From the NCBI GenBank assembly GCA_006384855.1, contig VCJN01003119.1:124001-188000 (forward strand): 64,000 bases of DNA. Direction: 5' to 3'. A program made the translations under genes and the position numbers. Under the pieces are notes generated by a model that saw nothing but the letters and a program-made list of their open reading frames with translations, did not search any database and was not told the DNA's origin. The stretch is from Tetraselmis striata. Lineage: Eukaryota; Chlorophyta; Chlorodendrophyceae; Chlorodendrales; Chlorodendraceae. Positions 11,548 to 20,459 of this stretch are shown piece by piece; position 1 is the stretch's first letter; the number at the start of each line of letters is the position of its first letter.

Positions 11548-14500
11548 CTACTTGTTGAGCTCCTCGCCCGCGAGGCCCCCGCGCGCCTGAGCGGAGCGCT
11601 GGTTGATGTTGTCGTGCAGCACGCGCACCACGCGCACCTCCTTGTCCTTCAGCCGGTCAAAGTGCTTCACCTGCACCCAGCAGGCCAACACCGTCCGTGA
11701 GTCGACGCGGCGGCCGCGCATGTCTGGCCGGCCGCCAGACAGCGAGCGGCACCCGGGAGCTGCGGGGCCGGAAACGCTGAGAGCGGTGTATCTTTGCAGC
11801 ATCTGGGCGGATGGCTACATAGTGGCGTCTGCAGCTGGGTGAGTGCAGAGGAAGGGGGCGGGGGGGAGGGGGGGGGGGGGGGGCTGAACCCCTTAACCCC
11901 TTTCCACTCTCACCTTCTATTCCTACATTTAGATATACAAATACAAATACATATACATACACATATACATATAGATCTGATACGAAGTGTACATACATCC
12001 CGGATTCTTCGTGCTCTCAAGGAGAGGGGATGTACTGTCAATGAAGTTTGTGACAGCAGGCCGGCGCACGCCAATAGGCACATCGATTCATTTCGAATAG
12101 ATGTAGACTTCGGTTTGGGGCACAGGTTGGCCCGGGGGGGGGGGGGGGGGGGGGGGGGCGGGGGGCACCCAGGACGCCTTGCAGGCAGCTTCGTAAGCCT
12201 TGCGGGTAGAGCGGCACTGCTTGGGCGGCGCACTGTCCGCGCTGAAGGGCGCACCGGCGTCCTCGCAGCACGCGTAGAAGGCGTCGCGCGCCTGCCAGGA
12301 GGGGGAGCCGGGGTGGGGGATGAGGCATAGGGGAGGGGGGGGGATTGATACAGTCAGCTGCGGGGCGGCGCCTGGGACAATACGCATCATCAGCGCAGGC
12401 GTACGTCAGCCCTAGCCGGTGTCCTGCAGCGGCTGAGAAGGATTACAGTTGCGGATATTGGAGTTGGGGTGACGATAAGGACACCCCACGCATGCTTATC
12501 ATTCTGCCGACCAACTGGGTTGCGCTGCTGCTGGGTCGAGGCGACGCCATGGCAGAAATGCGAGCCCGGCCACCCTCAGTAGTGGTGCCTTACAGGAAGC
12601 GCCCCTCTGACCCTTCGCCCCGGTTGCAGCCCCCCCCCCCCCCTCCTCCCCCGCTCCCATATGTGACCAAAGTGGCTCAGGGGATCGCCACCCAAGCGCA
12701 AGCATCGCGAAGCCCAGACGGTCGCTGGCCGCCGTGGAGCTGCCGCTGGGCGTGTCATTGCGCTTTGCCGATGCCTGGTTGCTTGGTTGCTTTGTCCGGC
12801 CGGCCGTGTAGCTGTTCCGGGCCTGCCTCCCGCCAGCTGGGATGAGCTGGCCGGTGGGGGCATGGCTACGTGGGACCGGGGGCTGCCGGCTCCAGGGCGC
12901 CTTGGCTCGCCTGGCTGTTGCTGCCGGAGCCGGGGGCGGGATCGGGGGCGGCTCGCTGCTCGTCGGGAGCGGCCGCGTCGCTGGGGCCGGGGCGGCGGCG
13001 CTGCTGCAGCGTGCGGCGGAAGGGCTGGTGCAGCGCGTCGTGCAGGCGCGCCACCTTGGTGGGCCCCAGCCCCGGGCAGGCGCTCAGGCCCTCCATGGGC
13101 GCGGCCATCAGCGCGGCCAGGCTCCCAAAGGCGCGGCCGAGCGTGGCCACGTCCGTGCGGTTGACGCCCTTGAGCGTGGTGAGCGCGGCGGCCAGGCGGC
13201 TGCCGTAGTCGCCGTCCAGGCGCTCCTGGATCGCGTCCGCCGGCTTGCGCTCGTACGCCTTGAGCGTCTCCAGCCAGCGCGCCGCCTCCTCCGGGCTCCA
13301 CGCCAGCAGCAGCGTCACGTCCGCGCGCACCGCCGCCTTGGTGATGGCCTCCAGCGGGCGCACGCAGTCGTCGGTGTCCACCTGCGCGAGCAGGAAGCGG
13401 TGCCGGAAGGCGCCGCCCGCCAGGAGGCCGCGCAGCCGGGCGTGCACGTACTCCGGGTGCAGCAGGTGGTAGCGCAGGCTCACAAACAGCGCCGCCGCGC
13501 CCTCGCCCAGCAGGTAGTCCGGCCCGCTGGCGCCCAGCCCCGGGTGCGTCGCGTGCCGCACCGCGCGCAGGTGGCGCAGCAGCGGGTTGCCCACCTGCCG
13601 CGGGCTGACCAAGATCGTGTTTGGGGGCGGCTGCAGCGGAGCCAGCGGCGCGCCCGCAGGAGCGGCCGCGGAGGGGGCGGCGCCGTCACCGAGCCGGGGC
13701 ACCGCCTGTGCATGCTGCACCGGCTGCGGTGGCTGTGATGGGGGCTGAGGTGGTTGAGACGGCTGTGACGGCGGGCGCGGCGCTGCGGGCCGGCTGTCAA
13801 GAGCGCCGAGGAAGCGCAAGCCTGCGGCGCGGTCGGCGACCGGCTGGGCTGGCTGGGCCGCGGCGGCCGGGGCGACTTCGCCGCCTGCGCTCTCGCCGCG
13901 CCCGAGCTCCTCGCCCGGCGGCCGCTTGCGCTTGGCGGACGAGGGCCCGACAAAGCTAAAGTCCATCCTGCGCCTACCCCGCCGCACGCCGTCATCATGG
14001 CTGCATGGGCAAGCGACCTAGGTAGGGGCGGCCGCAACATGACCTATGGCCGCGCGGTGCAGGAAGCCTTCATAATGGTCGGCATGGACATCACATTGCC
14101 GAGAACAGCGACGGAATGCACTGCACCACACCAGGCGCTGAAGCACAACCAATCCAAAGGAAAGCCGAAGAAGGGCAGACGCAACCCAGGCAGCGCATAG
14201 TCTCTATGTCGTGTAGCCCCACCCTAAAGTATCGGTACGGGAATTCCACACCATTTTCCAAGAGAACCCAGGCCCGGTCGCCCGTAACTGACTTCTTGAT
14301 CGAAAGTCGTGATCGAAACTGACTGACTGCGACGCGATGCACTCAAAGTCGGGCTCAAGCCACCCCCCCCCCCCCCACCCCCCACACACACACACACTCC
14401 CACCGGGTCGCCGCCTCCTCTCATGCTCGGAACAGCTCTGACCCAGGCCGCATGAGGAGGGGGGGAGGGGGTGGAGGAGGCAAAGGCGGCCAGCGGCCGA

Positions 14501-14689
14501 AGCGGAGGGGGGGGGGGGGGGGGTCCGGGAAGACGAGCGCCGCCCACCGGGTGGGCAGGCGGGCGCGAGGGGCGGGGGTGGGGCGGGGGAGGTTTCCACC
14601 TTGTAGCAGCGCTGCCGGTCGCTGCGCAGCACGGCACCCGAGTCTTCGTCCGCGTCGGCGCGCTTGGAGCCCCAGCCGAACCAGGTCAT
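11548..14689 (-). CDS. COA6: cytochrome c oxidase assembly factor 6 (twin Cys protein)
   Basis: Three exons, 14689-14600, 12291-12169 and 11670-11548, all phase 0, giving 111 aa. The start is MTWFGWGSK, like the MGWFWG start of plant homologues. The CHCH signature is assembled only after splicing: exon 1 ends RQRCYK and exon 2 begins ARDAFYAC, giving C-x9-C. A second C-x10-C ([12 protein letters not shown]) follows in exon 2, and exon 3 gives [11 protein letters not shown] as in the family (WVKHFD or WIKYFD). COA6 acts in the mitochondrial intermembrane space in copper delivery to COX2. Intron 1 is 2,308 nt and contains the whole ERCC1 frame on the same strand. The 3' end is 26 bp from the SNRNP27 start. 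The exon 2 donor runs straight into a C/G homopolymer stretch. Confidence 0.88.
12866..13966 (-). CDS. ERCC1: DNA excision repair protein ERCC1/RAD10, intronless
   Basis: A single open frame of 366 aa from the ATG at 13966 (MDFSFVG). Residues 1-110 are low-complexity Pro/Gln/Ala-rich. The central domain begins [18 protein letters not shown], the ERCC1 central-domain opening, and continues with [10 protein letters not shown] and [22 protein letters not shown]-terminal tandem helix-hairpin-helix domain follows ([30 protein letters not shown]), and then a basic tail. ERCC1 pairs with XPF in the nucleus to cut 5' of DNA lesions in nucleotide excision repair; ERCC1 itself is catalytically inactive. 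The frame lies entirely inside COA6 intron 1 on the same strand and has no introns, whereas every neighbouring host gene is split. That suggests either insertion of a processed copy or simple intron loss. Confidence 0.92.
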   Translation of the reverse strand: MDFSFVGPSSAKRKRPPGEELGRGESAGGEVAPAAAAQPAQPVADRAAGLRFLGALDSRPAAPRPPSQPSQPPQPPSQPPQPVQHAQAVPRLGDGAAPSAAAPAGAPLAPLQPPPNTILVSPRQVGNPLLRHLRAVRHATHPGLGASGPDYLLGEGAAALFVSLRYHLLHPEYVHARLRGLLAGGAFRHRFLLAQVDTDDCVRPLEAITKAAVRADVTLLLAWSPEEAARWLETLKAYERKPADAIQERLDGDYGSRLAAALTTLKGVNRTDVATLGRAFGSLAALMAAPMEGLSACPGLGPTKVARLHDALHQPFRRTLQQRRRPGPSDAAAPDEQRAAPDPAPGSGSNSQASQGALEPAAPGPT

Positions 14690-15116
14690 CCCCTGTAGGG
14701 AGCGGATCAGTGAGCATCCCAGGGATTCAACCCCTGAGGGGTTGCAGTGCTTTTGTCGCCGAGTCGGGAGAAGGCCGTCCTACACCGCAGGGACACGCTG
14801 CCGAAGCGGAGTAGCGAAGACGATGGGAAGGGGCGGCGGGGGACCGAGTAGGCGGAGGGGCGCGAGCGCACCGGCTCGTCGGAGTCGAAGTATAATACGA
14901 GTACGACGCGTGGCGACGAAACGGGGCGGTGGTGCGGGGCGGTGAAAGTCGCGCGGGCGGGTGGCGGATCCCGCAGGTAGGCGTGCCAGGGACCGAGAGG
15001 GTAAACGTGCGGTGTGCAGGTGTGATCACCTTCTCCGAATGCGCCACGGCCCGGGGAAATGCCAGGGGTCGTGTGTCTCGAGCGGCTGCTGTGAAAAGCT
15101 GAAGAGGGGCTGTGCG

Positions 15117-15118
<2 letters not shown>

Positions 15119-15148
<30 letters not shown>

Positions 15149-15156
15149 CGGGGGGG
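15119..15156. repeat. G run of about 38 bases
   Basis: G run with a single C at 15149, in the divergent spacer between COA6 and the SKP1-like gene. Confidence 0.9.
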
Positions 15157-15340
15157 TAGATAGGACTCGGCCGCAGGGCGGCGGCGCGACGGGTGCGGAC
15201 GCAGTATTCCGCCCCGTTTTGGCGATACACACCGCTATCCCCCTTTTTTTAATTACATCAGGGCTTTCACAAATGCGCAGAAGAAATAGATAAGGATAAC
15301 CCCTTTTTTACTCTCGTACCATAGGATTTAGTCGCTATAT

Positions 15341-15471
15341 GCGCAGATGCGCTGCTGCTGGGCTGCTGGCTTGCCCGCGCGTCCTGCCGCCCGTTGTACT
15401 TTGTTGTTTTTTTCCCCGCCCCCGGGACAGGACTGGCAGTGAAACCCTTGCAGCGTCTCCACGACGGCCGT
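15341..15471 (+). repeat. upstream block shared with 55775-55884
   Basis: The block from GCGCAGATGCGCTGCTGCTG to ACGACGGCCGT aligns with 55775-55884. Shared segments include GACAGGACTGGCA, GTGAAACCCTT and GCAGCGTCTC followed by ACGACGGCCGT. A partial third version lies at about 15520-15560. It sits 280 bp upstream of the SKP1-like ATG. It may be a dispersed repeat or a shared promoter module. Confidence 0.7.
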
Positions 15472-15749
15472 ACTTTGTCTTCGACTCTTCCCGCCCGCGA
15501 CGCATCAACCAAGCCCTTCAACAGTAACCCTTGCAGCGTCTCCCAGGCCAGACGGCCGTCCTCCCACCCGCCGGCTACATACGGGCCCAAGGCCACAAGA
15601 GTTTATCCCCCCTGCCCCCACCGTACTGGCGTGTGTCGGCCCACGCCAAAGCCCGACTGCCGCTAAGCGACCCGACCGTACTCATACGCAGTGAAGCACA
15701 CAGCTCGCGTCGTGTGAGCAGCCAGCCAAGCAGTCCGGCCAAAAATAAT

Positions 15750-16981
15750 ATGGCGAATAAGCAGGGCGGCGCGGGTGGGGCGACGGCGGGGCGCCGCGAC
15801 GCCGCGGCGGTGGTGGGCCAGGTGAGCCGCCGCGCAAGTGTGCGACGGTGTGCTCGGGCATGTGATGGCGGCGGAGAGATGTGGCTTAAAAGGGAACAGA
15901 AAGGAAACTGTGTCGGGGGGCGGAGGGGGAGTGTGTGTTTGTGGTGGTGGTGGTGGTGGGAGGGAGGCTGTGCGAGCACGCTTGGTGTCGCCTCTGCCAC
16001 TGCACTCACTGCACGCCGGCACGCCTCTCATCGACACCGCCATTCGCCAGAGAAAGTCATAGGGAGGACGCCGGGCGGGGGTGGGGGGGGGGAGGGGGCG
16101 GGGGGCGGGGGGCGGGCTCCACCTGCATGCGCGCTGCTCGCTGCTGAATCTTAGCGAATGGGTGGGCCAATGTGACAGGCGATGCTGGGCAAGGCGTCCG
16201 ACTCTGCGATCATTTGGGTGGAGGGGCCGGGATGCCCGGCGCAGCAGGTAGAGCACCAGGTGCGCAGCCCGCCCGGCCTTGATAGGCCCCCGCTCTCGTG
16301 GAGGATGAAGACATGCGGGGGGGGGGGGGGGAGCAGACAGGTCTGAGCCGGGCCGTCCCGTCCAGGTGCTTCTGTCTCCGCACGTCCAGAACGAGGTCCT
16401 GCAGAACGGCCGCGGGCTGACGCAGGAGAAAGCCATCCAGCTTCCCAAGCAGGTGCGGCCCAGCCGGGCGCCATGACATACACGGCTGCATGCCGAGAAT
16501 GCCACGCGCCCCCAGGAGTCCCTCCTTGGGGAGCTGCCCTCTGAGCGCCGCCAGCCCTGCTGCCCTCCCAGGTCACCTCGGAGATGCTGGCTCTCATCAA
16601 GGAGTACTGCCTCTTCCACAACGCCTCCGGCCGCTCGGACAAGGTAGCCGGCGCCGGCGCCAATGTGTCCCCCGCCCTGCACGCCACCGGCCAGAATCCC
16701 CCCCCCCCCCCCCCCCCCCCCGCCTCTCACCCTGCGCGGCGCCTGTGCGGGCAGGAGCGGAAGCAGTTTGACGAGCGGTTTGTGCGCCTGGAGACGCGCA
16801 AGCTGTGTGAGCTCACCTCGGCTGCGGACGCACTGGGCATCAAGGCCCTCGTGGACATCACCAGCCGCGCGCTGGCCAGGATCATCGAGGTGGGGGCGGG
16901 AAAGGGCGCCGAGCCTGGCCCCCACCCGCCGGCTCCCCTGCCGCGCATCAGCCATTGCGCCTCTTCTAGAGAGAGAGAGAG

Positions 16982-17014
<33 letters not shown>

Positions 17015-20000
17015 GGAGCCTGCATTGTGCTTACGCCATTGATGCGCCCCCCTGGGCACTGGCAGGGCAAGAGCCCGGAGGAAATCCGCGATGCGTTCCA
17101 TCTGCCGGACGACCTGACGGAGGAGATGAAGCTGGAGCCGCTGAAGAACACCGCCGACGACCCGCGCATCCGGCTGCTGAACCGGCTGTACGCCAAGCGG
17201 CGCAAGGAGCTGGCGGACAGGAAGGCGGGCGGCGACGCGCCGGCGGCGGCGCTGGGGGTGGAGCAGCAGGTGCGGGGTGCCTGCCAGGGCATCCATGCGG
17301 TCCAGTGACCACGCGTTGGGTGCGCTATGCCACACTGTTTCGCCGTAGCATTCACCGAAGAATGAATGAATACCACCGTTTTTTTTCTGGAAGTCTTATC
17401 AGACAACACCACCAACATGGCACCGAATCTGCGACTCGGTGGTGGAAAGCAGTTCATGCAGTTGGGGACACGTGAAGCAGAATGGTTGGGTCACGGGTAG
17501 GCCTCAACAGACCAGGCGCTGCGTGCCTCCCTGAGCTGGCCTGACCGAGCTGCCTCGACCTGCCGTGCAGGCTGGCCCCTCCAAGCGGGATGACAGGTCA
17601 GTGGAGGAGCTTTTGAGCTTCATCGAGGACAGCGCGGGAGGGGGGCAGGATGCCGGCAAGGGTGGCAAGGTGGGACCCCTCGGGCGGGGGATGCCCGCTC
17701 CCGCATGCTCCCACCATGCCGCTTACCATCGGCGTGAGGCTGCAGCCAGGCGCGCGGGCGGGTGGATGGGCCGCCGCTGGGCGGCCTTTGATGGCCGAGC
17801 TATGCCGCGACAGGGGAAGAAGAAGAGCAAGGGAAAGGGGAAGCGGCGAGAGGGGGCGGGGCAGGAGGCCGAGGAAGTGGGCGGCCGGCCGGCATGGCCC
17901 CTGCGCCAGCCACCCGCCACCCAGATGCCGCCCAAACCCACGGTGAGCGAACCCGCTCCGCCGCGGCACTCTAAAACAGGGTCGGCAGGTCGCGAAAGGG
18001 AGTGGCTGCGTGGCGCCGCCGAGCAGCGGATTCTGCGCCATGTTGGCGGTGAATTCTCATTGGGGTGCCGGCGCGCCCATGAGAACTCTTAGTGTAACCC
18101 TCGAATGGCTTCTTATTCGACCACAGTACCGCTTATAATGCGGCATTAATACGGCAATCTATAAGAACATTCGCTGTAGTTATGCTATCGTTTTGTCTAC
18201 GTTTGACCTCTGGCAGGCAGGGCTGGTTCCAATCCACAGTGTTATTATTACCGCATATCGACACTTTTTTTAGATGTTCAGATGAATGTAGTCTGTCCAT
18301 GGCGAGGCGGGCAAACCAGTACTGCATGCAGCGCACTTCAGGCGCGGCACCCGCTCGATGCGCTGCTGGTCGACAGAGAAGCCCCCCCCCCGGGGGAGGG
18401 CGGCTCCTGGTGCAGCATGCTATCCAAGCTGAGGCCGGTCGGTGGTGCGGGGGCTCAGACCGCGGCCGCCACATGCGGCGCAGGGATACGCATGGGCCGA
18501 CGCCCCCAGCAGCCTGATGCATTCACGGTCGGCGCCGGGTCAATTTCTGGCAGCACGTGTCCAGACGGCGAGTGTTCCCTTTCCATAGGGGGGGGGGGGG
18601 GGAGAGAAACCCCGTCGCTGATCTCCGGCCAGTCTTCTGGAGCGCGTCGCGGTGACATGCTCGAGGGCCATAAAAGCGCCGCATGCCCCGGGCTCTCCGC
18701 AACTGGATCGCAGCCCCGCTGGCGTTTCGCACTGATGGCACCGGATGCTGCTTTGGGGGGATGCATCGACAACCATGTCATGGGGCACCCAAGGCGGTTA
18801 TCGGGTGTGGGGGGGGGGGGGGGGGGTAATTGGGCTGCGCCTCTCCTCTTTGTCGTTGCTGCATCTGACGGTCAGCGCCGCCCGCGCAGGACGGGCCGCT
18901 GGAGTGCCTGTTCCCGGAGGACGGCTTTGACGACGACGGGGAGCTGGACGTGGAGGTGCAGGACTTTGCGCGGCGGCTGAACCAGGACTGGGAGGTGCGC
19001 CGCGGACGGCTCGCTTTGCCTGAGGTGATCCAGGGTTTTGAGCGCCTTATTAGGGTTTGAGCTGCCGGGGCGCGTGCCCCCCCCCCCCCCCCCCAGCTCT
19101 GCTTTCTCCAGGCGGCGCCATCTCCTCGTGGATGTCTTAACCCTAAAACCTATATCTCGCCCTGTGGACGGACATTGCGGCAGGTGCGCATGTCGGAGCT
19201 GACGCTGGCGGCGCACGCCCGGCTGCCGCCCCGAGGCGGTGAGGCCCTGCCCCTGGAGCCCCTGTCCAGCTCCTAGGGTTTGCGACCATCAAACCCTAAG
19301 CGCGCCCCATGCGGAGTGTCTTGCTGCGATGCTTTCTTTACGATCATATGAGCGGCACGCAACAATCATGGATGGGCTGGCAGCCCTGGACTCGTTATAA
19401 ATCCTAACCAAACCCTTGACTCTGAATGTAAGAATCCTTATAAACCCTACATGCATGTAAACACTTAAACCCTAGAATCGGAAGTAATCCTGCTAAACCT
19501 ATGAGTTATTCTCATGTCAAACCCTAATCAGCCAAGCCTGATTTGTGAAGCCCGCCCCCCCCCAACCTGAGCAGCCCGGCTACAACGGGCGCCCTGCAAG
19601 GTTTGGCTCCTAGATCGGCTGGCGGCGGTGGGGGCTGATGAGTGATGGGCTGTGTCCCCCCCCCCCCCCCTCTCCAAGCAGGTGCTCCCCCCTCTGAGCA
19701 GCTGGCGGTGTGCGCCAGCAGCGCCGCGGCGCCGGACGCGGGCCCACCGCACCTCAGCGCCGCGGGCGGCGGCGGCAACGGCAGCGCCGCAGGGGAGCTT
19801 GCGGGGGTGCTGGCGATGCCGCAGCTGCGCGAGGCCGAGGGGGGCCCGGCCGCGCCGCTGACGGAGGACGAGGAGGAGGCGGGGCCGGGGGAGCCGGGCG
19901 CGCGGCGGCGTAACCAGAACGGGGGGCCGCCGGCGAGGAGGGGGCTTCCCGGTGCGGACCGCCGCCCTTGACGATCCCGCCCGCCTTACAAAATGACAAG

Positions 20001-20459
20001 CACATGCATTGCAGCATGATGCTCTTTGGGCCGGCGCTGACTTGCCCTGAACGGTCATCGCTCTGCGTGTGGGGGGGCACAGGCGACGGCAGCCGCGCGG
20101 GAGTTGGCGGGCGCGAAGCCGGCGGTGCGGTGGAGAGCCGCGGCGAAGCAGCGCAAGCGCAGGAGCGCGGCGAGGATGGCGCGCCCCGCAGCGACGAGAT
20201 GGGCGGGGCGGAGCTTGCCGCCGCCGGCGGAGCGGGACCCGCGCGGCCGATGACGGACAGCGACGCGCATGCTGCCCTGCTTGCGCTGCAGGACTTTCTG
20301 GGCGCGAGCGGCCTCGGCGCGTACCTCTCCATCTCGCGCAGGGAGGGCGAGGCGGACGCGGGGCAGGCGCCGCGGGAGCGCGCGACGGAGACGTCGGTGC
20401 ACCTGCCCTCGGGCGCCATCATGTCGCTCGCGTTTCAGCCGGGCGGCCAGCCCCGGTGA
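15750..20459 (+). CDS. ASK20/21-like: extended SKP1-like protein (ASK20/21 type), SCF ubiquitin-ligase adaptor
   Basis: Twelve exons: 15750-15821, 16179-16247, 16366-16452, 16572-16643, 16755-16889, 17066-17269, 17571-17669, 17814-17942, 18890-18994, 19184-19238, 19682-19951 and 20083-20459; all GT-AG, phases agree, 557 aa. The POZ/BTB half is SAIIWVEG, then VLLSPHVQNEVLQNGRG and KEYCLFHNASGRSDK. The Skp1 dimerisation half has RKLCELTSAADALGIKALVD, SRALARIIEGKSPEEIR and FHLPDDLTEEMKLEPLKN. As in plant ASK20/21, this is followed by a long tail: DPRIRLLNRLYAKRRKEL, SVEELLSFIED, a Lys-rich KKKSKGKGKRR stretch, acidic exon 9, and a Gly/Ala/Glu-rich C-terminus. Family role: bridge between cullin 1 and F-box proteins. 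If intron 10 is retained, the protein ends at the TAG at 19274-19276. Introns 9 and 10 are rich in telobox-like motifs, and several introns carry G or C runs. Confidence 0.88.
16984..17013. repeat. poly-G run, 30 bases
   Basis: Pure G run in intron 5 of the SKP1-like gene, immediately after a short (GA)n tract. Confidence 0.9.
18190..18262 (+). repeat. intronic block shared with 58530-58604
   Basis: Lies in intron 8 of the SKP1-like gene. The core GTCTACGTTTGACCTCTGGC and the following segment ending CAGTGTTATTATTACCG recur with few changes in intron 6 of ZC3H15. Probably a short dispersed repeat. Confidence 0.6.
19050..19527. repeat. cluster of telobox-like AAACCCTAA / TTAGGGTTT motifs
   Basis: At least six near-exact motifs in both orientations lie in introns 9 and 10 of the SKP1-like gene (19050-19058, 19139-19148, 19273-19281, 19291-19299, 19467, 19519-19527), with weaker ones near 19410 and 19442. 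They are dispersed rather than tandem, so this is not a telomere array. In plants the telobox acts as a regulatory motif. Confidence 0.7.

Larger units (their letters stand above)
14690..15749. other. divergent promoter region between COA6 and SKP1-like gene
   Basis: About 1.06 kb between two divergently transcribed genes. It contains a G run at 15119-15156, a TTTTTTTAATTACATCAG patch near 15245, and a 130-bp block (15341-15471) that recurs upstream of ZC3H15. No gene seen. Confidence 0.55.

Noticed and set aside
12842-13738. 298-codon plus-strand frame opposite ERCC1
   Set aside because: Shadow of the ERCC1 coding sequence; low-complexity Ala/Arg/Gln with no domain.
15663-16955. 430-codon minus-strand frame
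   Set aside because: It lies antisense to four spliced SKP1-like exons whose phases and family match are convincing; composition is Pro/Arg-rich noise.
19050-19527. Interstitial telomere array
   Set aside because: The TTTAGGG-type motifs are dispersed and in both orientations rather than tandem.
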